Shown here: positions 28,298 to 38,254 of the stretch, in pieces
How positions within the stretch are numbered: the first letter of the stretch is position 1
Layout of the letters: the number at the start of each line of letters is the position of its first letter
Assembly: GCA_020637555.1 (NCBI GenBank)
Contig: JACKKF010000002.1
Location: forward strand, 186,001-250,000
DNA: 64,000 nt
Direction of reading: 5' to 3'
DNA from: Rhodobacter sp.
GTDB taxonomy: Bacteria; Pseudomonadota; Alphaproteobacteria; Rhodobacterales; Rhodobacteraceae
Notes under the pieces: generated by a model
Seen by the model: only the letters and a program-made list of their open reading frames with translations
What the model was told of the DNA's origin: nothing
The model's database searches: none
Made by a program: the position numbers and the translations under genes

Positions 28298-29212
28298 TCA
28301 TCCTTCGGCAACGAAACGATAGCCGCTGCCGTCGCGTTCGACACGTCCCAACCCGCCCGGCAGGTGAAAGCCCGCGATGCGCATCTGCCCGCCCGCCAGC
28401 TGGTCCAGCAGCGACACCCGGGTCTGCGCCGCCAGCGGCTGATCCTGATCCGACCCGCTGTGCCAGTCCGGACGGGCAAAGGCGACGTGATCGTTGCCCA
28501 GCGAATCCCCGGTGACCATCAGGCTTTCCGATCCGTCCCGCAATTCGAACGCCATGTGCCCGGGCGTGTGGCCCGGCGTCAGGCGGGCGGCGATGCCGGG
28601 CAGGATCTCGGCACCATCCTCGAAGAAGGTGACGAGGTCCGCGATCGCCTCGAGCCGTCGCTGCGCGCCGACCGCGAAGGCCGTGCGCGCCTGGCCGATG
28701 GTCGAGACGGTGTTCGCATCCATCCAGTAGTCGAACTCGGCCCGGCCCATGAGGATCTCGGCGTTAGGCAGGAACGGGTCGCCGAAATCATCGAGCATGC
28801 CCCAGATATGATCGGGGTGGCCGTGCGTGACGACAAGATGGGTGATGTCCTCGGGGGCGAGGCCGACGGCATCCAGCGTTTCCGGCAGCAGACCGGCGGT
28901 CGGCTGGAAATCGGGGCCCGAGCCGATGTCGAACAGCACCACGCGGTCCTCGTGCCTGAGCAGCGTCAGGTTGCACGGCGGCGTCAGCGGCCCGGCGGGA
29001 ACGTGATGCGCGGTCAGGATCGCTTCGGCCTCGGGCTCGGGCATCGGGCCCAGGATGAAGTCGCGCGGCAGCACCAGGTTGCCGTCGGACAGCATCTCGA
29101 TCCGCATGGACCCCAAGGTCGCGCTGGCCTGCGCCAGGGCGCGGCGCGGCATGGCCTGCGCCCCCAGCAGCGCGGCCCCGCCCATCAAGAGTGTGCGTCG
29201 TGAAATCTGCAT
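28298..29212 (-). CDS. Tat-exported MBL-fold hydrolase in the sox region
   Basis: This 304-residue protein starts MQISRRTLLMGGAALLGAQAM, a twin-arginine signal, so it is folded in the cytoplasm and acts in the periplasm. Metal-binding motifs are THGHPDHIWG, LTPGHTPGHMAFEL and TGDSLGNDH. The gene lies between two YeeE/YedE transporter genes. Paracoccus encodes a periplasmic MBL protein, SoxH, at the end of its sox cluster; this one could be its counterpart, but I cannot confirm orthology by eye, so no symbol is given. A sulfur-linked thioester or thiol hydrolase role is inference. Confidence 0.8.
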   Translation of the reverse strand: MQISRRTLLMGGAALLGAQAMPRRALAQASATLGSMRIEMLSDGNLVLPRDFILGPMPEPEAEAILTAHHVPAGPLTPPCNLTLLRHEDRVVLFDIGSGPDFQPTAGLLPETLDAVGLAPEDITHLVVTHGHPDHIWGMLDDFGDPFLPNAEILMGRAEFDYWMDANTVSTIGQARTAFAVGAQRRLEAIADLVTFFEDGAEILPGIAARLTPGHTPGHMAFELRDGSESLMVTGDSLGNDHVAFARPDWHSGSDQDQPLAAQTRVSLLDQLAGGQMRIAGFHLPGGLGRVERDGSGYRFVAEG

Positions 29213-29517
29213 GGAATCCCCCTGCTTGGACCGCGCCCGGACAGGGACGCGAGACGTGAAACCGATTGTCCGCCCGGCGGTGGGAGAACACGCCGGCAGC
29301 CTTTCGCAAGCATAGCGCGAGACAGCGCGATGGCAAGGCTCCATGCAGGTTCTTGCATGTTGGCGGCGGGGCCGCGCCGCAACGGCTGGAACCGGCGCGG
29401 GAGAGGCGGGCACAAAGCGCGCCAGCCCTGCGTCCGGGGCTTGCATTCTTGCGGCTGAAACGGGAATCTGCCGCCACAGCCCGCCGCAACTGGCGCATTG
29501 CAGCAAGGGATCCTCGC

Positions 29518-30564
29518 ATGGACAGCATTTCCTATGGCGTGATGGCCGCTCTGGTCGGGCTGGTTGCGGGCGTGGTTCTGGGACTTTCCGCCAGGCTGGG
29601 CAATTTCTGCACCCTCGGCGCCCTGGAAACGGCCGTCTACGGGGGCGACCAGCGGCGGCTCAGGCTGTGGGGAATCGTTCTTGCGGTGTCCATCGCCGGC
29701 GTGTTCCTGGGATCCGCGATCGGCCAGGTCGAGATCGAGGAGAGCTTCTATCACCAGATCGCCTGGAACCCGTGGTCCTCGATCGTTGGCGGGTTGCTGT
29801 TCGGTTACGGCATGGCGCTGGCGGGAAATTGCGGCTTTGGCGCGCTGGTGCGCTTTGGCGGCGGCGATCTGCGGTCGCTCGTGGTGGTCGTGGTCATGGG
29901 GGTTTTCGGCTTCATCACCCTGTCGGGCCCGCTGGCGCCGCTGCGGGTCGCGCTGTTCGATCAGCAGGCGGCACAGGGGCCCCAGGGCATCGCCGCGACG
30001 ATCGAATCGATCGCCGGGGTGCCGCAACTGATCAGCGCGCTGGTCATCGCCGCCGGTTTTCTGGTCTGGGCGCTGGCCTATGGACCGCTGCGCCGCGCCC
30101 CGGTCGAAATCGCCTGGGGCGTCGTCGCCGGTCTGGCGGTGGTCTTTGCCTATTGGGGCACCAGCTGGATCTGGCGCGAGAGTTTCGGCGAGATCGGCGT
30201 CGAAGGGTTGTCCTTTACCGCACCCGTGGGGCGCACCATCATCTTCCTGATGACCTCGACCGCGGGCGGGATCAATTTCTCGGTCGGATCGGTGCTGGGG
30301 GTGATGGCCGGCGCGCTGGTCGGGTCGCTCTGGCGTGGCATGTTCCGCTGGGAAGCCTGCGAGGACCCGCGCGAACTGGGCCGGCAGGTGGGCGGCGCGG
30401 CCCTGATGGGCATCGGCGGCGTGATCGCGCTGGGATGTTCGGTCGGGCAGGGGGTCAGCGCCTTTGCGACGCTGGCCTGGTCCGGCCCGGTCACGCTGGC
30501 CGCCATCGCGGCCGGCGCGCTGGCCGGATTGCGCGGCCTGATCGGCGCGGCCGAGGCCGAGTGA
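29518..30564 (+). CDS. Second YeeE/YedE family sulfur-compound transporter
   Basis: This 348-residue membrane protein has eight to nine hydrophobic segments. Family cysteines appear in LGNFCTLGALET, ALAGNCGFGALVRFGGG and IALGCSVGQGVSAFATL. It is only distantly like the SoxT-like protein at 26.7 kb; the cysteine motifs are at the same relative places but the loops differ, so the two are probably not interchangeable. SoxT1A/SoxT1B pairs are known in sHdr-containing Hyphomicrobium, where one member may serve signalling. The start was placed at MDSISYG, where the first membrane segment begins. Confidence 0.82.
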   Translation: MDSISYGVMAALVGLVAGVVLGLSARLGNFCTLGALETAVYGGDQRRLRLWGIVLAVSIAGVFLGSAIGQVEIEESFYHQIAWNPWSSIVGGLLFGYGMALAGNCGFGALVRFGGGDLRSLVVVVVMGVFGFITLSGPLAPLRVALFDQQAAQGPQGIAATIESIAGVPQLISALVIAAGFLVWALAYGPLRRAPVEIAWGVVAGLAVVFAYWGTSWIWRESFGEIGVEGLSFTAPVGRTIIFLMTSTAGGINFSVGSVLGVMAGALVGSLWRGMFRWEACEDPRELGRQVGGAALMGIGGVIALGCSVGQGVSAFATLAWSGPVTLAAIAAGALAGLRGLIGAAEAE

Positions 30565-30574
30565 GCGCGCGCGC

Positions 30575-32221
30575 TCAGTCCGCCATGAAGGCGTGCACCT
30601 GCGCCAGGGCAGGCGCCAGCGCGGTGCGGATCACCTGACCCTGGCGCAGGTCCGTCAGGATGCCCTCGACCTTGTCCTGGATGAAACCCTCGGTGTCGTC
30701 CCACAGCATCGGCCGGGCCGCATCGGGCGCCCCCAGCGCCACGCTGCGCGCTGCGCGATAGAGCGCGCGGTTGCGGTGCGACAGGACCTCGGAGGCATCG
30801 TAATGCCCCTGCCGCACCGTCGCCGTCCTGAGTTCCACCGCCTGCACCGCAAAGACCAGCGCGGCCGCCAGGAAATGCTCGCTCGCATCGACGCTTTCCC
30901 GCGCCAGATTGGCCGCGTTCATCGCCTGGCTGTTGATGTTCTGGTTGAACTGTTCGGCGTGCGACGGATAGAGATCGGCCATCGACCGGCCATAGAACTG
31001 CACCAGCGGCGCGACCGAGTTGCAGGTCAGTTGCAGCGATTTCAGCCCCATGTTCAGCCCGTGGCCGGTGTTGCCCACCAGCGAGGGCGACAGCCCGTTG
31101 TTGAACTCGGGCGTGACCAGCATGGCGATCTGCACATCCAGATGCTTGAGCAGCATCGCCAGATGCAGCCGGATCTGATCACAGGCGATGGCGGTATATT
31201 GCGCCAGGAAATTGCCGGTATGATAGACCTCGCCGGTGTCGGGATCGACCAGGGGATTGTCGTTCGCGCTGTTGGCCTCGGTGGTGATCTGGCGCGCGGC
31301 GAGGGCCAGTCCGTCCGCGATCGGGCCGGTGTATTGCGGCAGGCAGCGCAGGGAATAGCGGTCCTGGATCAGCTTGCCCTGACGATGCCCGCGGTCGCCC
31401 GCGGCCTCGGACCGGATCAGCGCCGACCCGTCGAGCAGGTCGCGCATCAGCGCCGCGCTGAAAACCTGACCGGGATGCGGCTTGACCGCCTGGATCGTCG
31501 GGTGAAAGGACTGGTTGGTGGCCAGCAGGGCCTCGGCCAGCAGGGCGTGGGTATGCAGACCCAGCGCGAACACCGTCGCCGCCCGTCCCATCGCGTTCGC
31601 GGCCACCCCGGTCGAGGCGGTGGTGCCGTTGTTCAGCGCCAGCCCCTCCTTGGGGCGCAGGATCAGCGGCTCCAGCCCCAGACGGGCCAGCGCACTGTGG
31701 CAATCCAGCACTTCGTCGCCCCAGTCGACCAGAAAGGCGGGGTCCAGGCCGATCACGCTGGCACCGATATAGCTGAGCGGAACAAGGTCGCCCGATGCCC
31801 CGATCGAGCCGCGCTGATAGGCGTGCGGCGTGATCCCCGCATTGAGGAAGGTCACATACCGCTGGATCAGGTCCAGCCGGACACCGGAATATCCCTTCAT
31901 CAGGGAATTGACGCGCAACAGCATGGCGGCGCGCACGTCCTCGGCCGGCAGGCGCGGGCCGGTCGCGGTCTTGTGGTGCCACAGCGCGATATGCTGCAAT
32001 TCCACCATCCGTTCGACCGGCACCCGCTGGTCCGCCATCCCGCCATAGAGCGTGGTCACGCCATACACCTGTTCGCCCTGGGCCACGGCGGTTTCGATGC
32101 GCCCCTGCGAGGCCGCGATTCGGCCCAGAACGTCGGGCGCGTCCGACAGGGCGACCTGGGCGCCCTTCGACACCGCCACGATATCCGCGATGCTCAGCCC
32201 TTCGCCGCTGATGGTGATCAT
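30575..32221 (-). CDS. Aromatic amino acid ammonia-lyase (HAL/PAL/TAL family)
   Basis: This 548-residue protein has the family active-site motif GSIGASGDLVPLSYI, in which Ala142-Ser143-Gly144 would form the MIO cofactor. The catalytic tyrosine loop reads GVTTLYGG (residues 54-61) where classical HutH proteins have an NTGFG-type loop, so the substrate may not be histidine. Other family blocks are NNGTTAST, SLRCLPQYTGPIAD, NSANDNPLVDPDTG and FNQNINSQAMN. The start at MITISGEG was chosen over an upstream Met because the protein fold begins there. Downstream neighbours are not hut genes. HutH is possible; PAL, TAL or an aminomutase are alternatives. Confidence 0.82.
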   Translation of the reverse strand: MITISGEGLSIADIVAVSKGAQVALSDAPDVLGRIAASQGRIETAVAQGEQVYGVTTLYGGMADQRVPVERMVELQHIALWHHKTATGPRLPAEDVRAAMLLRVNSLMKGYSGVRLDLIQRYVTFLNAGITPHAYQRGSIGASGDLVPLSYIGASVIGLDPAFLVDWGDEVLDCHSALARLGLEPLILRPKEGLALNNGTTASTGVAANAMGRAATVFALGLHTHALLAEALLATNQSFHPTIQAVKPHPGQVFSAALMRDLLDGSALIRSEAAGDRGHRQGKLIQDRYSLRCLPQYTGPIADGLALAARQITTEANSANDNPLVDPDTGEVYHTGNFLAQYTAIACDQIRLHLAMLLKHLDVQIAMLVTPEFNNGLSPSLVGNTGHGLNMGLKSLQLTCNSVAPLVQFYGRSMADLYPSHAEQFNQNINSQAMNAANLARESVDASEHFLAAALVFAVQAVELRTATVRQGHYDASEVLSHRNRALYRAARSVALGAPDAARPMLWDDTEGFIQDKVEGILTDLRQGQVIRTALAPALAQVHAFMAD

Positions 32222-32296
32222 GCTGCCCTCCCAGGTGATTCCCTGACCCGAGGCTAACAGGACCGCCGGGGCGGGCAATGGGTCTTATCCATGGAA

Positions 32297-32336
32297 ACAA
32301 AAAACGCGCGCGCCCGATCGGACCGGGCACGCGCGC
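32297..32336 (-). terminator. Terminator after the SYLF lipoprotein gene
   Basis: On the minus strand GCGCGCGTGCCCG and CGGGCGCGCGCG form a strong stem with a seven-base loop, followed by TTTTTTGTTT. It lies 22 bases after the stop of the gene ending at 32359. Confidence 0.8.
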
Positions 32337-32358
32337 ATCGGAAACCCGCAGGGGCGGA

Positions 32359-32937
32359 TCAGGGAATGATGCGCTGATAGCGCACGCCCGCAAGCGACGC
32401 GCCCGCGATCAGTCCCGCCTGGCCGAACACGACCGCGATCACCGGCGAGAACATCGTCGTGGTCTGGATCCCCGCCGACCCGCCCTGGTTCGGGGTGGCA
32501 TAGCGGATGTCGGCCGACGCCGCCCACCCTTCGCCGGCGCGGAAATCGGCCAGGGCCTGTGGCGTCATGAAGAACAGCACATGGGCATATTGCTGCGCGC
32601 CGATCTGCAGGCCGGCGCTGACCCGCGTGGCCGAGTAGTAATCCACCGTCGCGTCGTTGATCCTGAGCGCGCCCTGTCCGAACGATCCGCCGACCAGGAA
32701 CCCGGCCTCGGTCACCAGCGGCATGTAGAGAATGCCTTGCGCGTCCTGGAACAGCGTGTCCAGTTCCGGGTGGTTCTGGCGCAGATAGTCCCGCGTGGCA
32801 TCCACCCGGCTGTCCAGACGTTCGGCGTTGAAATTCCCGACGGGGTTGCCGCAGGCGGCAAGGGTGGCCAGCGCGGCGCCGCCCATCAGCAGGCCACGGC
32901 GCGAAAGATGGCGCGAAGGACGCGAAATTTGGGTCAT
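32359..32937 (-). CDS. SYLF (YSC84-like) domain lipoprotein
   Basis: This 192-residue protein has an N-terminal signal with a twin arginine (LSRRGLLMGGAALATLAAC) and a lipobox LAAC, so it is probably a lipoprotein. The rest is a SYLF/YSC84 domain (ILYMPLVTEAGFLVGGSFGQGALR, then AGLQIGAQQYAHVLFFMT), a beta-rich fold known to bind phosphoinositides in eukaryotes and of unknown role in bacteria. An ATG two codons upstream is an equally good start. It is monocistronic with its own terminator. Confidence 0.85.
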   Translation of the reverse strand: MTQISRPSRHLSRRGLLMGGAALATLAACGNPVGNFNAERLDSRVDATRDYLRQNHPELDTLFQDAQGILYMPLVTEAGFLVGGSFGQGALRINDATVDYYSATRVSAGLQIGAQQYAHVLFFMTPQALADFRAGEGWAASADIRYATPNQGGSAGIQTTTMFSPVIAVVFGQAGLIAGASLAGVRYQRIIP

Positions 32938-33072
32938 GCTCAACCTCTATGATGCAGCCCGGGATCTGCCGCCCCGTGACCGGAAAACCTGTGTTGCAAG
33001 ACTATACGAGACCTTGCGGCGCTTGTCACCTGCGCCGCAAGCCCTTGGGCGAATCGCCGCGCAACCGGGGCG

Positions 33073-34071
<999 letters not shown>

Positions 34072-34165
34072 CGGCGTATCTCCCAGAAACTTGCGGCCTT
34101 GGTGCCACGCGCGCGGCGTGACCTCAAGTCCCCGGTCGGTTTCCCGGTTGGCCCCGCCGCGAAAC

Positions 34166-34726
34166 ATGATTAATCAGGGAGAGTCCCAAAACGCGCGGCT
34201 GATTGTGACGGATTCTCTGTTTTCCACCATCGACCTCCGGTCGTTCTCGAATGTCTGGTTCTGGCTGGTGTTGGCGGTCGCCTGGTCGAACGCCAGCCAC
34301 TTCCTGCTGGGCGTGCCGTTTGACCTGGTGCAGACCGCGCGTCGCAAGGGGGGCGAAGCGATGGCGGATTTCGAGACACTGGCGCGCATCCAGTCCCGCC
34401 GCCGGATGCAGATCATGGAGCGCGCCGGGGTCTGGCTGGTCGCCTTCTGGATGGCGGTGCTCAGCGCGCTGGCGGTTCTGGGGTTTCGCTATGGGCTGGA
34501 ATTCGCGCAGGCGCTGGTCCTGCTGCTGGGGCCCCTGACGCTGGCCGCCTGGCTGACCCTGCGCCTGGCCGCGCGGATCGACCGCGGCCTCTATCCCGAA
34601 GGCGATGCCATGGCGCGCGCCTTTGGCCGCCAGCGCATCCTGGTCCAGGCAATCGGGTTGTTCACGATCCTTGTCACCACCATGTGGGGCATGTGGCAGA
34701 ACCTGACCCTGCGCGCCCTGGGCTGA
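34166..34726 (+). CDS. Membrane protein annotated in relatives as component of SufBCD complex
   Basis: This protein of about 186 residues has three to four transmembrane segments. The conserved start of the family is the FSTIDLRSFSNVWFW block, then SHFLLGVPFDLVQTARRKGG. The family name in Rhodobacterales genomes is historical and the link to Fe-S assembly is not demonstrated; no suf gene is nearby. A GTG at 34205 is an alternative start that would leave a 173-residue protein beginning just before the conserved block. It lies 13 bases before mfd. Confidence 0.75.
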   Translation: MINQGESQNARLIVTDSLFSTIDLRSFSNVWFWLVLAVAWSNASHFLLGVPFDLVQTARRKGGEAMADFETLARIQSRRRMQIMERAGVWLVAFWMAVLSALAVLGFRYGLEFAQALVLLLGPLTLAAWLTLRLAARIDRGLYPEGDAMARAFGRQRILVQAIGLFTILVTTMWGMWQNLTLRALG

Positions 34727-34739
34727 AAGGAACGACAGA

Positions 34740-37700
34740 ATGGCCCCTGACCGCCTGGTGATGGGCGGCGCGCCCGAAGGGTTCGACGCCGAAATCCTGC
34801 GCCGTGAAATCGTCAAGCGCGCCGCGCCGGTGATCCATGTCGCCCGCGACGACAAGCGGCTGGAGGCGATGCGCGCGTCGCTGGCCTTCTTTGCGCCCGA
34901 TCTGGTGGTCCTGGTGCTGCCGGCCTGGGATTGCCTGCCCTATGACCGCGTGTCCCCGAACCCCGAGATCCTGGCCCGCCGCATGGCCACGCTGGCGGCG
35001 CTGGCGCAGGGGGTGCCGGGGCCCTTCGTGCTGCTGACCACGCTGAACGCCGCGATGCAGAAGCTTCCGGCGCGCGACCTGGTGACCGCGTCCAGCTTCA
35101 CCGCCGAGGTCGGTCGCCGCGTGAACGAGGACGCCTTGCGGGCCTATCTGGCGCGCATGGGGTATTCGCCCAGCCCGACGGTGACCGAACCGGGCGATTT
35201 CGCGGTGCGCGGGGGCATTCTGGACATTTTCCCCCCGGGCGATGCCGAGCCCGTGCGGCTCGATCTGTTCGGGGATGTGCTGGACGGGCTCAGGCGCTTT
35301 GATCCGATGACGCAGCGCACCACGGGCAAGCTGGACCGGCTGGAACTGGCGCCCGCGTCCGAGGTGATCCTGGACGACGCGGCCATCGCGCGGTTCCGCA
35401 CCACCTATCGCGCCGAATTCGGCGCCGCCGGTTCGGACGATCCGCTGTATGAGGCCGTCAGCGCCGGCCGCAAGCATCAGGGGATGGAGCATTGGCTGGG
35501 CTTTTTCCACGAACGGCTGGAAACGGTCTTTGACTACCTGCCCGGTGCCTCGGTGCTGCTGGATGACCAGCTTGACGCCGTGCGTGCCGCCCGCTGGGAC
35601 ACCATCGCCGATCAATACGACAACCGGCGCGAGGCGCTGGCGGTCAAGGCCCGGGTCGATACCGTCTACAAACCGGCGGCGCCCGGCACACTCTATCTGG
35701 ATGATGCGGGCTGGGACGCTGCGCTGGCCCCTCTGCGCTGCCTGCGCCTGTCGCCCCTGCCGCAACCGCCGGGGCCGGGCGTGCTGGATGCCCAAGGCCG
35801 GGCCGGCCGCAATTTCTCGCTGGAACGTCAGCAAGACGATGTCAATATTTTCAAGGCTTTGCGAGATCATGTTCACGCCGAGCGCAAGACGCGCGGCGTC
35901 GTCATCGCGTCTTGGTCCGAGGGCGCGCGCGAACGGTTGCAGGGGTTGCTGGCTGAACACGGGCTGAGCGACGCAAAGCCCATCCGCGATGCCCGCGATC
36001 TGACCGGCAAGGGCCAGGTGGCGCTGGCGATCTGGCCGCTCGACGCCGGGTTCGTCACCCCCGATCTGACGGTTCTGTCCGAACAGGATGTGCTGGGCGA
36101 ACGGCTGATCCGCGGGGCGCGGAAACGCAAGGCCGAGAATTTCCTGACCGAGGCGCAAAGCCTCACCGCGGGCGATCTGGTGGTGCATGTGGACCATGGC
36201 GTCGGGCGCTATACAGGTCTGGAAACCATCACCGCGATGGGCGCCCCCCATGAATGCCTGGCGCTGGAATACGCGGGTGGCGACCGGCTGTATCTGCCGG
36301 TCGAGAATATCGAACTCCTCAGCCGCTATGGCCATGAGGAGGGGCTGCTGGACAAGCTGGGCGGCGGTGCCTGGCAGGCCAAGAAGGCGCGCCTGAAGCA
36401 GCGGATCCGCGAAATGGCGGACAAGCTGATCCGCATCGCCGCTGAACGCGAGCTGCGCAAGGCGCCGGTCCTGAACCCGCCCGAGGGCATGTGGGAGGCC
36501 TTTGCCGCCCGTTTCCCCTATGCCGAGACCGAGGATCAGCTCAAGGCCATCGAGGACGTGATCGACGATTTCGACCGCGGGCGTCCGATGGATCGACTGG
36601 TGGTCGGTGACGTGGGATTCGGCAAGACCGAGGTCGCCATGCGCGCGGCCTTCATCGCCGCCATGTCGGGCCTGCAGGTTGCGGTGGTGTGCCCGACGAC
36701 CCTGCTGGCGCGCCAGCATTTCCACAGTTTTTCCGAACGCTTCCGGGGGTTTCCGCTGGTTGTCAGGCAATTGTCGCGGTTCGTCGGCACCAAGGAGGCC
36801 AGCGCCACCCGCGAAGGTCTGACAAATGGAACCGTCGATATCGTTGTCGGCACCCATGCGGTCCTGTCCAGGCAGGTCAAGTTCCGCAACCTGGGTCTGA
36901 TGGTCATCGACGAAGAGCAGCATTTCGGCGTCCAGCACAAGGAGCGGCTGAAGGAGATGCGCTCGGACGTGCATGTGCTGACGCTGACCGCCACGCCGAT
37001 CCCGCGCACGCTGCAACTGTCGCTGACCGGCGTGCGCGATCTGTCGCTGATATCGACTCCGCCTATCGATCGTCTGGCAATCCGCACCTATGTCAGCGAA
37101 TTCGACACCGTGACCATCCGCGAGGCGCTGTTGCGCGAACGCTACCGGGGCGGGCAAAGCTTCTATGTCGTGCCGCGGATCAAGGACCTGCCAGAGATCG
37201 AGGACTTCCTGCGCAACCAGGTGCCCGAGGTTTCGGTGCTGGTCGCTCATGGGCAGATGGCGGCGGGGGATCTCGATGAACGCATGAACGCCTTCTATGA
37301 CGGCAAATATGACGTGCTGCTGGCCACGACGATCGTTGAATCCGGTCTGGACATCCCGCAGGCCAACACGATGATCGTGCACCGCGCCGACATGTTCGGT
37401 CTGGCGCAGCTGTACCAGATCCGGGGCCGGGTCGGGCGGTCCAAGACGCGCGCCTATTGCTATCTGACCACCAAACCCCGAACGCCGCTGACGCCGCAGG
37501 CGCAGCGCCGGTTGAAACTGCTCGGGTCCATCGACAGCCTTGGCGCGGGGTTCACCATCGCGTCCCAGGACATGGACCTGCGCGGTGCCGGCAACATCCT
37601 GGGCGAAGAACAATCCGGTCATATCAACGAGGTCGGCTACGAACTGTATCAACAGATGCTGGAGGAGACGATCTCGCGTCTGCGCGCGGGCGAGCTGGCA

Positions 37701-38159
37701 GACCTGTCCGATGGCCAATGGGCGCCGCAGATCAATCTGGGCGTGCCGGTGCTGATCCCCGACAGCTATGTTACCGATCTGGATGTGCGCCTGGGCCTGT
37801 ATCGGCGCCTCGCGACGCTGGAAAAGAAGGTCGAATTCGAAGGTTTCGCCGCCGAGCTGATCGACCGGTTCGGCGAATTGCCACGCGAAGTCAACACCTT
37901 GTTGGCCGTTGTTCGGATCAAGGCGCTGTGCAAGCGCGCCCATATCGCCCGTCTCGACGCCGGCCCCAAGGGGGCGACGGTTCAGTTCTATCAGGACAAG
38001 TTCCCCAATCCCAAGGGCTTGGTCGAATTTCTTCACGCGCAGACCGGGGCCAGGATCCGCGACAACAAGGTTGTTCTGCCGGCAGACTGGACCAGCGAGA
38101 AGGACCGTCTGCGCGGTGCCTTCGCCATTGCCCGCGCCTTGGCGGAAAAGATCGGTTAG
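34740..38159 (+). CDS. mfd: Transcription-repair coupling factor Mfd
   Basis: This 1139-residue protein has normal Mfd length and domain order: UvrB-like N-terminal modules (about 1-330), an RNA polymerase-interaction domain starting at LVVHVDHGVGRY (about 480), and RecG-like translocase motifs with Walker A GDVGFGKTEVA, DEEQHFGVQHKE and RGRVGRSKTRAYCY. A TRG motif and a C-terminal regulatory domain follow. It removes stalled RNA polymerase from DNA lesions and recruits UvrA. The gene is intact with no frameshift, which shows that base quality in this part of the window is good. Confidence 0.98.
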   Translation: MAPDRLVMGGAPEGFDAEILRREIVKRAAPVIHVARDDKRLEAMRASLAFFAPDLVVLVLPAWDCLPYDRVSPNPEILARRMATLAALAQGVPGPFVLLTTLNAAMQKLPARDLVTASSFTAEVGRRVNEDALRAYLARMGYSPSPTVTEPGDFAVRGGILDIFPPGDAEPVRLDLFGDVLDGLRRFDPMTQRTTGKLDRLELAPASEVILDDAAIARFRTTYRAEFGAAGSDDPLYEAVSAGRKHQGMEHWLGFFHERLETVFDYLPGASVLLDDQLDAVRAARWDTIADQYDNRREALAVKARVDTVYKPAAPGTLYLDDAGWDAALAPLRCLRLSPLPQPPGPGVLDAQGRAGRNFSLERQQDDVNIFKALRDHVHAERKTRGVVIASWSEGARERLQGLLAEHGLSDAKPIRDARDLTGKGQVALAIWPLDAGFVTPDLTVLSEQDVLGERLIRGARKRKAENFLTEAQSLTAGDLVVHVDHGVGRYTGLETITAMGAPHECLALEYAGGDRLYLPVENIELLSRYGHEEGLLDKLGGGAWQAKKARLKQRIREMADKLIRIAAERELRKAPVLNPPEGMWEAFAARFPYAETEDQLKAIEDVIDDFDRGRPMDRLVVGDVGFGKTEVAMRAAFIAAMSGLQVAVVCPTTLLARQHFHSFSERFRGFPLVVRQLSRFVGTKEASATREGLTNGTVDIVVGTHAVLSRQVKFRNLGLMVIDEEQHFGVQHKERLKEMRSDVHVLTLTATPIPRTLQLSLTGVRDLSLISTPPIDRLAIRTYVSEFDTVTIREALLRERYRGGQSFYVVPRIKDLPEIEDFLRNQVPEVSVLVAHGQMAAGDLDERMNAFYDGKYDVLLATTIVESGLDIPQANTMIVHRADMFGLAQLYQIRGRVGRSKTRAYCYLTTKPRTPLTPQAQRRLKLLGSIDSLGAGFTIASQDMDLRGAGNILGEEQSGHINEVGYELYQQMLEETISRLRAGELADLSDGQWAPQINLGVPVLIPDSYVTDLDVRLGLYRRLATLEKKVEFEGFAAELIDRFGELPREVNTLLAVVRIKALCKRAHIARLDAGPKGATVQFYQDKFPNPKGLVEFLHAQTGARIRDNKVVLPADWTSEKDRLRGAFAIARALAEKIG

Positions 38160-38180
38160 GCGGTTGCCAAACCCGTGACC

Positions 38181-38245
38181 GGCCCTATCATCTTGTCTGA
38201 AATACGCCGGGGGTCCGGGGGCAGCGCCCCCGGCCGGTCACCAAA
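38181..38245. repeat. Dispersed intergenic element, copy 3 (inverted)
   Basis: The core GGCCCTATCATCTTGTC then TGAAATACG (38181-38206) is followed by CCGGGGG-TCCGGGGGCAGCGCCCCCGG, a hairpin ending near 38236. It fills the mfd-NYN gene gap, 22 bases after mfd. The core differs from copy 2 at only a few positions over 24 bases. Confidence 0.7.
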
Positions 38246-38254
38246 GGAGCCGCC

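Noticed and set aside
34674..38036. 1120-codon open frame on the minus strand
   Set aside because: It is the antisense frame of mfd, open only because of high G/C at third positions; no protein similarity. The same holds for other long frames opposite or out of frame with parE, nrdJ, lon and soxB.
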